Positions 52,613-61,297 of a stretch of 64,000 nucleotides of DNA are shown here, one piece after another. The position numbers and the translations under genes were made by a program. Where the stretch lies: the NCBI RefSeq assembly GCF_014201465.1, contig NZ_JACHEP010000001.1, positions 42,833-106,832 of the forward strand. Reading direction: 5' to 3'. The notes beneath the pieces are model-generated. The model did no database searches. It saw nothing but the letters and a program-made list of their open reading frames with translations, and had not been told where the DNA came from. Source of the DNA: Anoxybacteroides tepidamans (GTDB taxonomy: Bacteria > Bacillota > Bacilli > Bacillales > Anoxybacillaceae). Each line of letters opens with the position of its first letter. Positions within the stretch are counted from its first letter, which is position 1.

Positions 52613-54012
52613 TCGCTCTTCATCTCCGTTCCATCGATTTTTTTCAACATGGCTTGATATTTTTTCTCTTTCCATTCATCTCGTTTTTCACGCAAATCTT
52701 TCAACGATTTATGGTTCGGATCCGCTTCGTACATTTTTCGCCGTTCGATGCGGTCGAGCCCTTCCGGGACAATCGCGAACTTCGTTTCATTAGCAATCGC
52801 AGCGATTCCGATTGTTGATTGTTTTTGATCAAAATCTGGGAAAATTTCTTTAAAATACGCTTCCGCACGATTCGGGACATAATCTTTTGGCTCCGGATAA
52901 AACGTAATCACACCTTCGAAATTGCGTAAAATGACTTTTTCCGGTGTTTGCGAAATCAAATAGTTTGGCTGCAGCGCTATTTTCCCTCCGCCTCTTGGGG
53001 CATCGACGACAAACGTTGGGATTGCATAGCCAGACGTATGTCCGCGCAACCCTTCAATAATTTCTAGCCCTTTCGACACAGGGGCGCGGAAATGGCTAAT
53101 GCCTTCGGATAAGTCACACTGATAAATATAATACGGGCGGACGCGCATTTTCACTAAATCGTGCATCAGCTTTTTCATGATCGGGACACTGTCGTTAATT
53201 CCAGCTAAAATCACCGCTTGATTTCCGACCGGAACGCCGGCATTGACGAGCATCTCGCACGCCCGCTTCGACTCTTCCGTAATTTCAATCGACGTATTAA
53301 AGTGAGTGTTGAGCCAAATCGGATGATACTTTTTCAAAATGTTGCACAAATTTTCCGTAATCCGCTGAGGAAAAACAACAGGAGCTCTCGTGCCGATGCG
53401 AATAATTTCTACATGAGGAATAGCGCGCAATTTTTTCAAAATATATTCTAAAATTTGATCGTTCACTAATAACGCGTCCCCGCCCGATAATAAAACGTCG
53501 CGCACTTGCGGAGTTTGCGCAATGTATTCAATTGCTGCATCGAGCTGTTTTTTAGGCACTCCCATCCCAACTTGCCCGGAAAAACGTCTTCTCGTACAGT
53601 AGCGGCAATACATCGAGCATTGATTCGTAATTAAAAAAAGCACACGGTCAGGATAGCGGTGGGTCAACCCTGGAACGGGCGAATCTTCGTCTTCATGGAG
53701 CGGATCTTCTAAATCGTATTTCGTTTTATATTGTTCTTTCGCAACTGGTACAGACTGCATGCGGATCGGGCAACGAGGATCATCAGGATTCATTAATGAA
53801 GCGTAATACGGAGTGATATTGAGCGGGATCGTTTTCGCCGATAACTTGACTCCTTCTTCTTCTTCCGGTGTTAAATGAATGACCTTTTTTAAATCATCTA
53901 ACGTTCGAATCGTGTTCGTTAACTGCCAAAACCAGTCGTTCCATTGCTCCGCTGTAACGTCTTTCCAAAGTTCAATTTCCTTCCAATGACGTTTTGGACG
54001 ATATACACTCAT
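52609..54012 (-). CDS. kamA: L-lysine 2,3-aminomutase
   Basis: 467 residues, radical-SAM enzyme with PLP. The cluster Cys are at 132, 136 and 139 (CSMYCRYC), and the PLP Lys lies in the C-terminal half (GGGKIALQPNYLIS). It converts L-lysine to L-beta-lysine. I chose the ATG at 54012, whose product starts MSVYRPKRHWKEIELWKD, as known KamA proteins do. AAAGGGG lies 11 bases upstream. The next gene upstream encodes the beta-lysine acetyltransferase. In B. subtilis the cluster is under sigma-E in the mother cell. Confidence 0.95.
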   Translation of the reverse strand: MSVYRPKRHWKEIELWKDVTAEQWNDWFWQLTNTIRTLDDLKKVIHLTPEEEEGVKLSAKTIPLNITPYYASLMNPDDPRCPIRMQSVPVAKEQYKTKYDLEDPLHEDEDSPVPGLTHRYPDRVLFLITNQCSMYCRYCTRRRFSGQVGMGVPKKQLDAAIEYIAQTPQVRDVLLSGGDALLVNDQILEYILKKLRAIPHVEIIRIGTRAPVVFPQRITENLCNILKKYHPIWLNTHFNTSIEITEESKRACEMLVNAGVPVGNQAVILAGINDSVPIMKKLMHDLVKMRVRPYYIYQCDLSEGISHFRAPVSKGLEIIEGLRGHTSGYAIPTFVVDAPRGGGKIALQPNYLISQTPEKVILRNFEGVITFYPEPKDYVPNRAEAYFKEIFPDFDQKQSTIGIAAIANETKFAIVPEGLDRIERRKMYEADPNHKSLKDLREKRDEWKEKKYQAMLKKIDGTEMKSE

Positions 54013-54135
54013 ATACAGCAAATCCCCTTTCTTTACAATATATGCAGACAAAACATTTATAGATGGACGAATATCGTTTTATCAACATATCTAGCAGTGT
54101 TATTACCATATTTATTCAAAATGGCAAAAAAGGCA

Positions 54136-54975
54136 TCATGCACTCGATAAATCTTTTACCCATATATTCATATCTTCTAAATCACTAAAAATATAGCAGT
54201 TATTCGTCAACCTGCCGCTATAACGGTAGCCGAGCTGATAAAAAGCAGTATTCATCCCATACGATTGAGCGCGGGCAAGGGAGTACACACAAAAAACCCC
54301 TTGTCTCTTTAACTCTTGTTCTAGATGGCGCAGTAAATATTTCATCAGTCCGTGTTGGCGATGAGCAGGCAATGTCACGCAATCGGTCAATTCCGCGTTA
54401 TAGTATGTTTCGTTCACTTCCGCAGAGGCAGCGCTAACAATTTGACCGTCATACTCGATCACATAAAACATCGCTCCTTTTTTTAATATGCTTTCTACGT
54501 ATGAAAGGTCGTACAACGGTGAAGGATAAACCGCAAAGATCGAACGGTAGAGATTCACTAACGCAGCCGCATCGGCTTTTTGCGCTTTTCTCATATCATA
54601 TCCCGCCGGAAGCGGAGGCAAAGAAAAGATTCGCGGCTTCATTTGAACCAAGGCGATCATTTGATCTTCCATGCACACATTTTGACTCGTCTTTCGTTCT
54701 GGTTGAAAATAACACGTAAGAAAATGGGCATCGCTTCCGTTGAAATAGCCTTGAATCCATCCTTCATATTGAAATCCTCTTTCAATGAATAATGACAAAT
54801 GTTCGTATCTTGCTTTAATGATTAGCTTCGTATATCCCTTTTGTTGAGCAGTATGTTTGATATAATCAATAAACGCCGGCACATGTCCTCGGTAATCTTC
54901 GACCCGCAGCCGCTCATTAAAATCATCAAAAATAACGGAAGCAACAAATCGTTCTTCGTGAATAAACTGGTCCAT
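54136..54975 (-). CDS. yodP: Beta-lysine N6-acetyltransferase (YodP/AblB)
   Basis: 279 residues. The C-terminal ~160 hold a GNAT fold (motif A CVTLPAHRQHGLMKYLLRHLE), with an N-terminal half that includes a second degenerate domain. Partner of KamA: together AblA/AblB make N6-acetyl-beta-lysine, an osmolyte in methanogens and reported in B. subtilis. The kamA gene follows after 124 bp. A terminator-like hairpin separates it from yodQ upstream, so it may have its own promoter. Confidence 0.88.
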   Translation of the reverse strand: MDQFIHEERFVASVIFDDFNERLRVEDYRGHVPAFIDYIKHTAQQKGYTKLIIKARYEHLSLFIERGFQYEGWIQGYFNGSDAHFLTCYFQPERKTSQNVCMEDQMIALVQMKPRIFSLPPLPAGYDMRKAQKADAAALVNLYRSIFAVYPSPLYDLSYVESILKKGAMFYVIEYDGQIVSAASAEVNETYYNAELTDCVTLPAHRQHGLMKYLLRHLEQELKRQGVFCVYSLARAQSYGMNTAFYQLGYRYSGRLTNNCYIFSDLEDMNIWVKDLSSA

Positions 54976-55002
54976 TTCTTTTCCTCCTCACTACAGAGAA
55001 GA

Positions 55003-55030
55003 AAAGCCTAACCCCTTCGTTAGGCTCCTT
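55003..55030 (-). terminator. Terminator-like hairpin between yodQ and yodP
   Basis: AGCCTAAC and GTTAGGCT form a perfect 8-bp stem, followed on the minus strand by TTTTCTTCTC. It would split yodTSRQ from yodP-kamA-yokU or attenuate the downstream genes. Confidence 0.7.
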
Positions 55031-55046
55031 CTGCTCTACGTATCGT

Positions 55047-56315
55047 TCAATTGTCAATTCCACACCAATCCATCATCATTAACGCAATCATTTCTGCCGC
55101 TTCTAACACACGGTCAATTTCGATATATTCATTTGGATAATGGGCCACTGCGGTCGTTCCCGGCCCAAACACAACAGTTGGAATTGCTCCAACTCGCGTA
55201 AGAAGCCCGCCATCCGTTCCCCAAGGAGCGGCCTCGATGATCGGATCCACTCCTTTTACTTGGCGATATGCCTGGGTGAGAGCATACAGCAGCGGATGGG
55301 TTGTTTCGACAGAACTCGGCAGCCATTGCGCGCCAAACCATTCAAGTTCGATCGTATTTGTCCGAAACCATTCGTCGCGTTCATGGAGGGAGCGAACCAC
55401 TTCTTCCATTTCTCGTTTCGCCTGCTCGATCGTTTCGTTTGGAGCCACGCCCATTCTTCCTTCTAAAATGACACAATCCGGCACGGACGAAGGCCACGTT
55501 CCTCCGCGAATCGTTCCGACATTGATCGGAATCGGGATCGGAACATGCTGGTATAACAGATCGTCTATCCGCTTGTTTCGTTCTGTTTCCAATTGTTGAA
55601 TGCGTTCAAACACGATCCATGCCTTTTCGATGGCACTTACTCCTTCATAGCGGGTACCGCCGTGCGCTGATTTTCCGTAAACAGTAAGGCGAAACCAAAG
55701 AGAACCTTGCTGCTTCGGAAATAGTTTCATATCGGTCGGCTCCGGGATGATCGCACCGTCTGCCCGATATCCCCGTAAAATGGCCGCTAGTGTGCCGGCA
55801 CCGCCGCTTTCTTCTTCAATCACACTTTGAAAAATAACATCTCCTTTTAAACGAATGCCGAGCGACTGCAGCGCCTCGATCGCTAAAAGAAGCGATACCG
55901 TTCCCCCTTTCATATCCGAAGCGCCGCGGCCATATAGTTTCCCGTCTTTGACCATGCCGCTGTATGGGTCGGCCTCCCACTGTTTAACATCCCCTTCTGG
56001 AACGACATCAATATGGCTGTTCAAAATAAGCGAGCGGCCTCCTCCTGTCCCTTTCCATACTGCGACAACATTCGGGCTATTGTGAAATGTCATGCGTGTC
56101 GAAACAAAATACGGATGCTCTTTCAGCTTCTCGATTTCCGGTTCCCATATATCAAGCTGCAATCGCAACTGGCGGCATTTTTCAACGATAATCGCCTGTG
56201 CTGTCGCTTCGTTTACTTGGGTGCTTGCCTCTTGGACAAGTCGTCTTAACAGTTCAATGCACGCTTTTTTCTGCTTTACAAGCCAAAGATGAAGTTTATT
56301 TTGAATGTGTTCCAA
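55047..56315 (-). CDS. yodQ: M20-family peptidase/deacylase (YodQ)
   Basis: About 422 residues of the ArgE/DapE/ACY1 family. Zinc ligands are in SHIDVVPEG, GRGASDMKGG and EEESGG; the dimerisation lid contains SAHGGTRYEG. It likely removes an acyl group from an amino-acid derivative, plausibly acetyl-beta-lysine or a related compound. I chose TTG at 56315, six bases after AAGGGGGG; a GTG at 56342 has no ribosome site. In the yodTSRQ unit. Confidence 0.88.
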   Translation of the reverse strand: MEHIQNKLHLWLVKQKKACIELLRRLVQEASTQVNEATAQAIIVEKCRQLRLQLDIWEPEIEKLKEHPYFVSTRMTFHNSPNVVAVWKGTGGGRSLILNSHIDVVPEGDVKQWEADPYSGMVKDGKLYGRGASDMKGGTVSLLLAIEALQSLGIRLKGDVIFQSVIEEESGGAGTLAAILRGYRADGAIIPEPTDMKLFPKQQGSLWFRLTVYGKSAHGGTRYEGVSAIEKAWIVFERIQQLETERNKRIDDLLYQHVPIPIPINVGTIRGGTWPSSVPDCVILEGRMGVAPNETIEQAKREMEEVVRSLHERDEWFRTNTIELEWFGAQWLPSSVETTHPLLYALTQAYRQVKGVDPIIEAAPWGTDGGLLTRVGAIPTVVFGPGTTAVAHYPNEYIEIDRVLEAAEMIALMMMDWCGIDN

Positions 56316-56329
56316 CTCGTTCCCCCCTT

Positions 56330-56983
56330 CTATTCGATGCACTTTAACATGTTGGAGATACGTAACGGCGCGGCAGTATGGGAAATAACATCTTTCACAT
56401 CATACGGAACCATGATCTCCGTTAATAAAAGCCCTTCGTCTGTCACTTCCATAACCGCCCGATCGGTGATGATCAAATCAACGCAACGGCTAGCCGTTAA
56501 CGGCAGAGAACATGTGGAGACGATTTTCGGTTCGCCGTCTTTGTTAACATGGCTCATCACGACAATGACTTTTTTTGTTTTTTGCGCCAGCTCCATCCCG
56601 CCGCCGACTCCCGGTACGCGTTTTCCCGGAACTAGCCAATTAGCCAAATCCCCTTGTTCGCTTACTTGTAATCCTCCAAGTACCGTGACATCGATCAACC
56701 CTTTGCGAATCATTGCAAAAGCGGTGGCGCTGTCAAAATAGGAAGCACCGCTTACGACCGTGACCGGATAACCGGCTGCATTGCAAAGGTTCGCATCTTC
56801 TTCCCCTTTTGCTGGACTTTTTCCGATTCCAAGGACGCCATTTTCTGCTTGAAACAAAATACGCCTGTTGCGCAAAAAATTCGGAATAAGTGACGGAATG
56901 CCGATGCCAAGATTGACAATCATTCCGTCTATTAACTCTTGTGCTGCACGTTTCGCGATCCGTTCTCTTACTCCCAAATCCAT
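56330..56983 (-). CDS. yodR: CoA-transferase subunit B (YodR)
   Basis: About 217 residues of the 3-oxoacid CoA-transferase B family, with the catalytic Glu in QAENGVLGIG and IVNLGIGIPSL near the N-terminus. It pairs with the next upstream gene product. The acid acceptor is unknown (butyrate/acetoacetate-like). The ATG at 56983 overlaps the end of yodS; GGGGTG precedes it. Confidence 0.9.
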   Translation of the reverse strand: MDLGVRERIAKRAAQELIDGMIVNLGIGIPSLIPNFLRNRRILFQAENGVLGIGKSPAKGEEDANLCNAAGYPVTVVSGASYFDSATAFAMIRKGLIDVTVLGGLQVSEQGDLANWLVPGKRVPGVGGGMELAQKTKKVIVVMSHVNKDGEPKIVSTCSLPLTASRCVDLIITDRAVMEVTDEGLLLTEIMVPYDVKDVISHTAAPLRISNMLKCIE

Positions 56984-57669
56984 TTCCAATTCACCCCATA
57001 ACTTTGCACAATATAGTGGACAAACACACCCGGCGTAACAATTTCTTCCGGATCGAGCTCGCCAAGCGGCACGATTTCTTCCACTTCCGCAATCGTCATC
57101 ACCCCTGCCATCGCGACAAGCGGGTTCGTGTTGCGGGCGCTTTTGTCATAAATTAAATTGCCGAACGGATCGGCTTTTTTCGCATATACAAGGGAAATAT
57201 CTGCGGTAAGCGGGAGTTCCAAAAGAAAACGCTTTCCATCTACTTCGATCGTCTGTTTCCCTTTCGCCAGCCATTCATGGTTGACACCAATATCGACAAG
57301 AATGCCTCCTAATCCGGCTCCGCCTGCACGAATCCGCTCAACAAGAACACCTTGCGGGCAAAATTCCACCTCGAGCGTTCCTTCGTGTAATCGCTTGCCT
57401 GCAATCGGATTGGATCCGATATGGGACACGATCGCTTTTTTTACTCTCCCTTGGCTGACTAACGGTCCGACACCAATATGAGGGAAAGCCGTGTCATTGC
57501 AAATAAGCGTCAACTGTTGCACGCCTTTATCGAAAATCGCTTGCAAAAGAGACGGCGGAGAACCGACACCACCAAATCCTCCGACCATCAATGAACAGCC
57601 GTCCGTAATTTTTTCAACCGCTTGTTCGATGGAAATGATTTTTCCGTATTCATTTCTGACTTTTGTCAT
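56968..57669 (-). CDS. yodS: CoA-transferase subunit A (YodS)
   Basis: About 233 residues, A subunit of the same enzyme: GGFGGVGSP and IRAGGAGLGG are the CoA/oxoacid-binding loops. Complexes with YodR to move CoA between acids. Start overlaps yodT by 20 bp; AAAAGGA nine bases upstream. Metabolic role in spore formation not known. Confidence 0.9.
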   Translation of the reverse strand: MTKVRNEYGKIISIEQAVEKITDGCSLMVGGFGGVGSPPSLLQAIFDKGVQQLTLICNDTAFPHIGVGPLVSQGRVKKAIVSHIGSNPIAGKRLHEGTLEVEFCPQGVLVERIRAGGAGLGGILVDIGVNHEWLAKGKQTIEVDGKRFLLELPLTADISLVYAKKADPFGNLIYDKSARNTNPLVAMAGVMTIAEVEEIVPLGELDPEEIVTPGVFVHYIVQSYGVNWKWIWE

Positions 57670-59023
57670 GGCGATCATTCCTTTTCATCTCATTCGGAAG
57701 ATGTTGTTCAATGCGCGAAAACGTGCGTTCAAGCAGTTCCGCTAATTCGTCGATTTGAGCACGCTCAATGGTGAGCGGTGGAGCGATGATAATCGCCGCC
57801 CCATCTTTTCCGTTTCCTGAGGCGGATGGATAGACGAGCAATCCATGTTCTTGCGCTGTTGCGACGACGGTATCCGTAAACGCAAGATCGCTCGGAATCA
57901 TCGCTTTCGTGTTCGGAGTCACAAATTCGATACCTAGCAGCAACCCTTTGCCGCGCACATCTCCAATCCAAGCAAACTTCTTTTGTAAAGCTTGCAGTTT
58001 CGTAAATAAATAGCTTCCCATTTCGTGAGCGTGTTGAACAAGGTTATGTTTGTCAATGTATTGAAGCACCGCTAACGCTACGGCTGCTGAGAGAGGATTT
58101 GCGCTTAATGTATGCCCGCTCATGATCACTCCTGAACCGTTTAAAATCGGTTCCATGACGCGCTCGCTCGCCAGCGTCGCCGCAATCGGTGTATAGCCTG
58201 CTCCTAATCCTTTTCCGAGCGTGACGATGTCGGCCTGTACATTCCAATGGTCAAGCCCCATCATTTTCCCTGTCCGGCCAAGTCCGGTCATTATTTCATC
58301 GGCAATCAATAAAATCTCATGCCGCCGGCAAATGTCGCGAATGCGCTCATAATATCCGTCCGGTGGTGTCATCGCTGCCCCTGCTGCTCCGATAATCGGT
58401 TCGGCAATAAAAGCGGCAATATGCTCAGCACCGATGCGGACAATCGCCTCTTCTAGTTCGTCAGCGCAGCGCCACTGGCAAGATGGAAACGTCAAATGAT
58501 ATGGACAACGAAAGCAATAAGGCGGAGAAACAATTGGGAAATCTTCGAGCAAGGGAACGAACCGCGCCCTTCTTGCCGGATGGCCGGACATTGACAGCGC
58601 CCCGAGCGTAATGCCGTGGTAACTTAACCATCGCGATAAAATTTTATTTTTTCCTTTTCTGCCTTGCTCTTGCCAATATTGAATGGCGATTTTCATCGCT
58701 GTTTCCGTTGCTTCAGAGCCGCTATTGACAAAAAATGTCCAATACTGAGTGTCACGATCGATTCGCTGGCTTAACGTTTCTGCCAGCATTTCCGCCGCTT
58801 CATTTGTAAACTGGGAGCGATAGACGAACGCCACTTTAGACGCTTGTTTGCTCATCGCCTTGATCACTTCTTGGACGCCATGACCGAGATTGGCGGTTAC
58901 CGCTCCGGAACAGCCGTCAACATATTTTTTTCCGTTCGTATCATATACATATATTCCTTTAGCGAATTTGACAGTCGGATACGTGCGGTGAAGATGCGGT
59001 TTAATGAGATATGTGTGCGCCAT
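57650..59023 (-). CDS. yodT: Class III PLP aminotransferase (YodT)
   Basis: 457 residues. VNSGSEATETAMKIA binds PLP phosphate, LIADEIMTGLGRTG holds the cofactor Asp, and the Schiff-base Lys is in VTLGKGLGAGYTP. Acts on an omega-amino acid; with KamA and YodP a role on a lysine-derived amino acid is likely. GGAGGG lies before the ATG. First in the unit and preceded by a sigma-E-like promoter. Confidence 0.9.
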   Translation of the reverse strand: MAHTYLIKPHLHRTYPTVKFAKGIYVYDTNGKKYVDGCSGAVTANLGHGVQEVIKAMSKQASKVAFVYRSQFTNEAAEMLAETLSQRIDRDTQYWTFFVNSGSEATETAMKIAIQYWQEQGRKGKNKILSRWLSYHGITLGALSMSGHPARRARFVPLLEDFPIVSPPYCFRCPYHLTFPSCQWRCADELEEAIVRIGAEHIAAFIAEPIIGAAGAAMTPPDGYYERIRDICRRHEILLIADEIMTGLGRTGKMMGLDHWNVQADIVTLGKGLGAGYTPIAATLASERVMEPILNGSGVIMSGHTLSANPLSAAVALAVLQYIDKHNLVQHAHEMGSYLFTKLQALQKKFAWIGDVRGKGLLLGIEFVTPNTKAMIPSDLAFTDTVVATAQEHGLLVYPSASGNGKDGAAIIIAPPLTIERAQIDELAELLERTFSRIEQHLPNEMKRNDRHDKSQK

Positions 59024-59058
59024 TCGCCGCTTCCCTCCTTTTCTTTCTCTGTATTGAG

Positions 59059-59087
59059 ATAGTATGCGCGAAAAAACTTTTTCATGA
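59059..59087 (-). promoter_or_regulatory. Candidate sigma-E promoter of yodT
   Basis: On the minus strand CATACTAT (59066-59059) fits the sigma-E -10 well; TCATGAA (59087-59081) fits the -35 loosely, with 14 bp between them. B. subtilis yodT-kamA is known to be mother-cell expressed. Confidence 0.5.
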
Positions 59088-59104
59088 AAAGAAACCGCAC
59101 TTCC

Positions 59105-59142
59105 TTCGTTAACAAAAAAGCGAGCCTAGTCCAATAGGTTCG
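59105..59142 (-). terminator. Terminator of the thioredoxin-reductase-like gene
   Basis: AAAGCGAACCTA and TAGGCTCGCTTT form a 12-bp stem (one G-U), followed by TTTG on the minus strand; the left arm overlaps the last codons. Confidence 0.85.
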
Positions 59143-60043
59143 CTTTTTCTGCCATAATGCTTTTATGAATCCAAATAGCCGCTTGTGCCCCTTCTCCCAT
59201 CGCGATGGCAACTTGTTCGGAATGAACGCCGATGTCGCCGGCGGCCCATACGTTCGTTATGTTCGTTTGTTTCGTTCTCGCATCGGTCGGAATATGTTTA
59301 TTTTCAAGCCGCTCGACACCGAGTTGTTTTGCTAAATCAGTGTTCACTTGATTATGTCCAAACGCAATAAATCCTCGTTCTCCAGTAATGACCGTTCCGC
59401 TTTGTAAGCGAACGCCGCAAAAAAGCGACTCTTCCTTGACTAACACCGATTCAATCGGTTGGCGTATATAACGAATACCTCGCTCTCGTAATTGCTGCAT
59501 CATACCGGCATGCAATTCTTCACCGTCGTGGTTGACGTACGTAATATCGTTTGTCCAATATAATAGCGTCAGCGCCATATTCGCTCCTGTTTTTCCTGCT
59601 CCAAGCACAATCACTTTTTTGTTCGTCACTTCGTACCCATCACAATCCGGACAAACATAAATGCTTATTCCTAAACACGGAATGAGATTTTCGATGGACG
59701 GAATGCGGTCTTTCACGCCGGTTGCCAATAAAATTCGTTTCGCTTCATACGTTTGTCCACTTTTTCCCGTAAGTTGAAACTGTTCTTCTTTTTTGCAGAC
59801 GGCTACTACTTCATCATGGATAAAGCGAACGTTTAGTTTCTCCGCTTGTTGTCTCCCGCACGCCCGCAACGTTTCCCCGCTCACTCCATCCGACCAGCCA
59901 AGCAAATTATGATAGGCGCGGCAAAGCGTCGAACGGCCGTCATTTGCATCGATGACAAGAATGCGATGACGATAGCGGCCGAGCTGAATGGCTGCTTGCA
60001 GCCCGGCAATTCCGCCCCCAACAATAATGCATTCATAGACTTC
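59126..60043 (-). CDS. Thioredoxin-reductase-like FAD oxidoreductase
   Basis: 305 residues. FAD motif VGGGIAGLQAA, NAD(P) motif VLGAGKTGANMA, C-terminal GDIG. Between them the redox pair reads CPDCDG, at the place of the CATC pair of thioredoxin reductase. So it is a disulfide oxidoreductase, probably for a protein or small thiol, not necessarily thioredoxin itself. GGAAG precedes the ATG at 60043; the frame is open to 60091. Confidence 0.82.
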   Translation of the reverse strand, partial: EVYECIIVGGGIAGLQAAIQLGRYRHRILVIDANDGRSTLCRAYHNLLGWSDGVSGETLRACGRQQAEKLNVRFIHDEVVAVCKKEEQFQLTGKSGQTYEAKRILLATGVKDRIPSIENLIPCLGISIYVCPDCDGYEVTNKKVIVLGAGKTGANMALTLLYWTNDITYVNHDGEELHAGMMQQLRERGIRYIRQPIESVLVKEESLFCGVRLQSGTVITGERGFIAFGHNQVNTDLAKQLGVERLENKHIPTDARTKQTNITNVWAAGDIGVHSEQVAIAMGEGAQAAIWIHKSIMAEKANLLD

Positions 60044-60112
60044 CATCTTTCCACTTCCTTCATCATATCGTTCTTTTTTATTGTCGTTCATCGCTTCAAT
60101 TTTGATTCATAA

Positions 60113-60150
60113 AACAAAAAACTGCCTCCAGTGAATCGGAGACAGTTTTA
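60113..60150 (-). terminator. Terminator of bioB
   Basis: AAAACTG.CTCC and GGAG.CAGTTTT pair, with TTTTTTG on the minus strand, six bases after the stop. Confidence 0.85.
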
Positions 60151-60155
60151 GTTGC

Positions 60156-61151
60156 CTAACAAACCGGTTGTGGATGAGCGAAATCAATTTCAAAGCCGAG
60201 ATCCTCAAGCATCCGGTAATCTTCAGATTTTTCTTGGCCGGCCGTTGTTAAGTAGTCGCCGACGAAAATCGAATTCGCCGCATATAAACCGAGCGGCTGA
60301 AGCGAGCGCAAATTCACTTCGCGTCCGCCGGAAATGCGAATTTCTTTTGTCGGATTAATGTAGCGGAACAATGCCAACACTTTTAAACAGTAGCGCGGAT
60401 CGAGTTCATTTGTGCCCGCAAGCGGCGTGCCGTCGATCGCATGCAAAAAGTTGACCGGAATGGAATCGGCATCGAGCACTTTTAAGCTGCGTGCCATATT
60501 GATGACATCTTGCTTCGTTTCTTTCATGCCGATAATGACGCCCGAACACGGAGAAATGCCCGCCTGCTTGACCGTTTCGACTGTTCGGACGCGGTCATCA
60601 TATGTATGCGATGTCGTAATGGTCGGGTGGTGTTCTTTTGATGTATTAATATTATGGTTGTAACGGTCGACGCCGGCTTCTTTTAAGCGAGCAGCTTGTT
60701 CCGGTTTTAAAATGCCTAAACATGCGCATACTTTTAATCCGAACCGTTCTTTAATTTCTTTCACTGCTGAAACGACGGTGTCAATTTCTTTCTCGCTCGG
60801 ACCGCGGCCGCTGGCGACAATACAGTATGTGCCAACTTGCAGGCGATACGCCTCTTCCGCCCCGCGAATAAGCGTGTCTTTATCCACCATTTTATACGTT
60901 TTAACAGACGCTGTTGAAATGGATGACTGCGAACAATAACCACAGTTTTCGGGACATAGCCCTGATTTAGCGTTAATAATCATGTTTAACTTCACTTTGT
61001 TGCCGAAGTACGCTCGGCGAATGTTATAAGCCCCTTGCATCAATAGAAGCAGCTCGTCATCTGGACAATCTAAAATCGCCTCCGCTTCTTCGTTTGTAAT
61101 TTCTTCTCCTGCAAGAACACGGTCGGCTAATGCTAACCAATCTGACATCAT
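60156..61151 (-). CDS. bioB: Biotin synthase BioB
   Basis: 331 residues, radical-SAM. The Fe4S4 Cys are 66, 70 and 73 (CPENCGYC), and SGLC and YNHNINTS are family motifs for the auxiliary cluster and substrate. It inserts sulfur into dethiobiotin. GAGGGGGAG precedes the ATG at 61151. The other bio genes are not in the window, so this is a lone bioB, useful for feeding the biotin-dependent carboxylase of the yng operon. No BirA operator seen. Confidence 0.95.
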   Translation of the reverse strand: MMSDWLALADRVLAGEEITNEEAEAILDCPDDELLLLMQGAYNIRRAYFGNKVKLNMIINAKSGLCPENCGYCSQSSISTASVKTYKMVDKDTLIRGAEEAYRLQVGTYCIVASGRGPSEKEIDTVVSAVKEIKERFGLKVCACLGILKPEQAARLKEAGVDRYNHNINTSKEHHPTITTSHTYDDRVRTVETVKQAGISPCSGVIIGMKETKQDVINMARSLKVLDADSIPVNFLHAIDGTPLAGTNELDPRYCLKVLALFRYINPTKEIRISGGREVNLRSLQPLGLYAANSIFVGDYLTTAGQEKSEDYRMLEDLGFEIDFAHPQPVC

Positions 61152-61230
61152 GCCTCTCCCCCTCGTGTCAACATATTTTTTCATCACTTTCGTCCTTCGA
61201 CTCCCCGTCTCCGCACGTGTGATTACATTT

Positions 61231-61260
61231 ATCGTATGGCAAGGCATAATGAATTGTCAA
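61231..61260 (-). promoter_or_regulatory. bioB promoter
   Basis: TTGACA (61260-61255), 18 bp, TACGAT (61236-61231) on the minus strand, ~85 bp before the start codon. The leader shows no inverted repeat of the BirA type. Confidence 0.6.
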
Positions 61261-61297
61261 CCTTTTTAAAAAATAAGTTTACTATAATTCTCTCCTT

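Noticed and set aside
61152-61297. BirA operator at bioB
   Set aside because: Only isolated GTTGACA half-motifs are seen; the expected spaced inverted repeat is absent.
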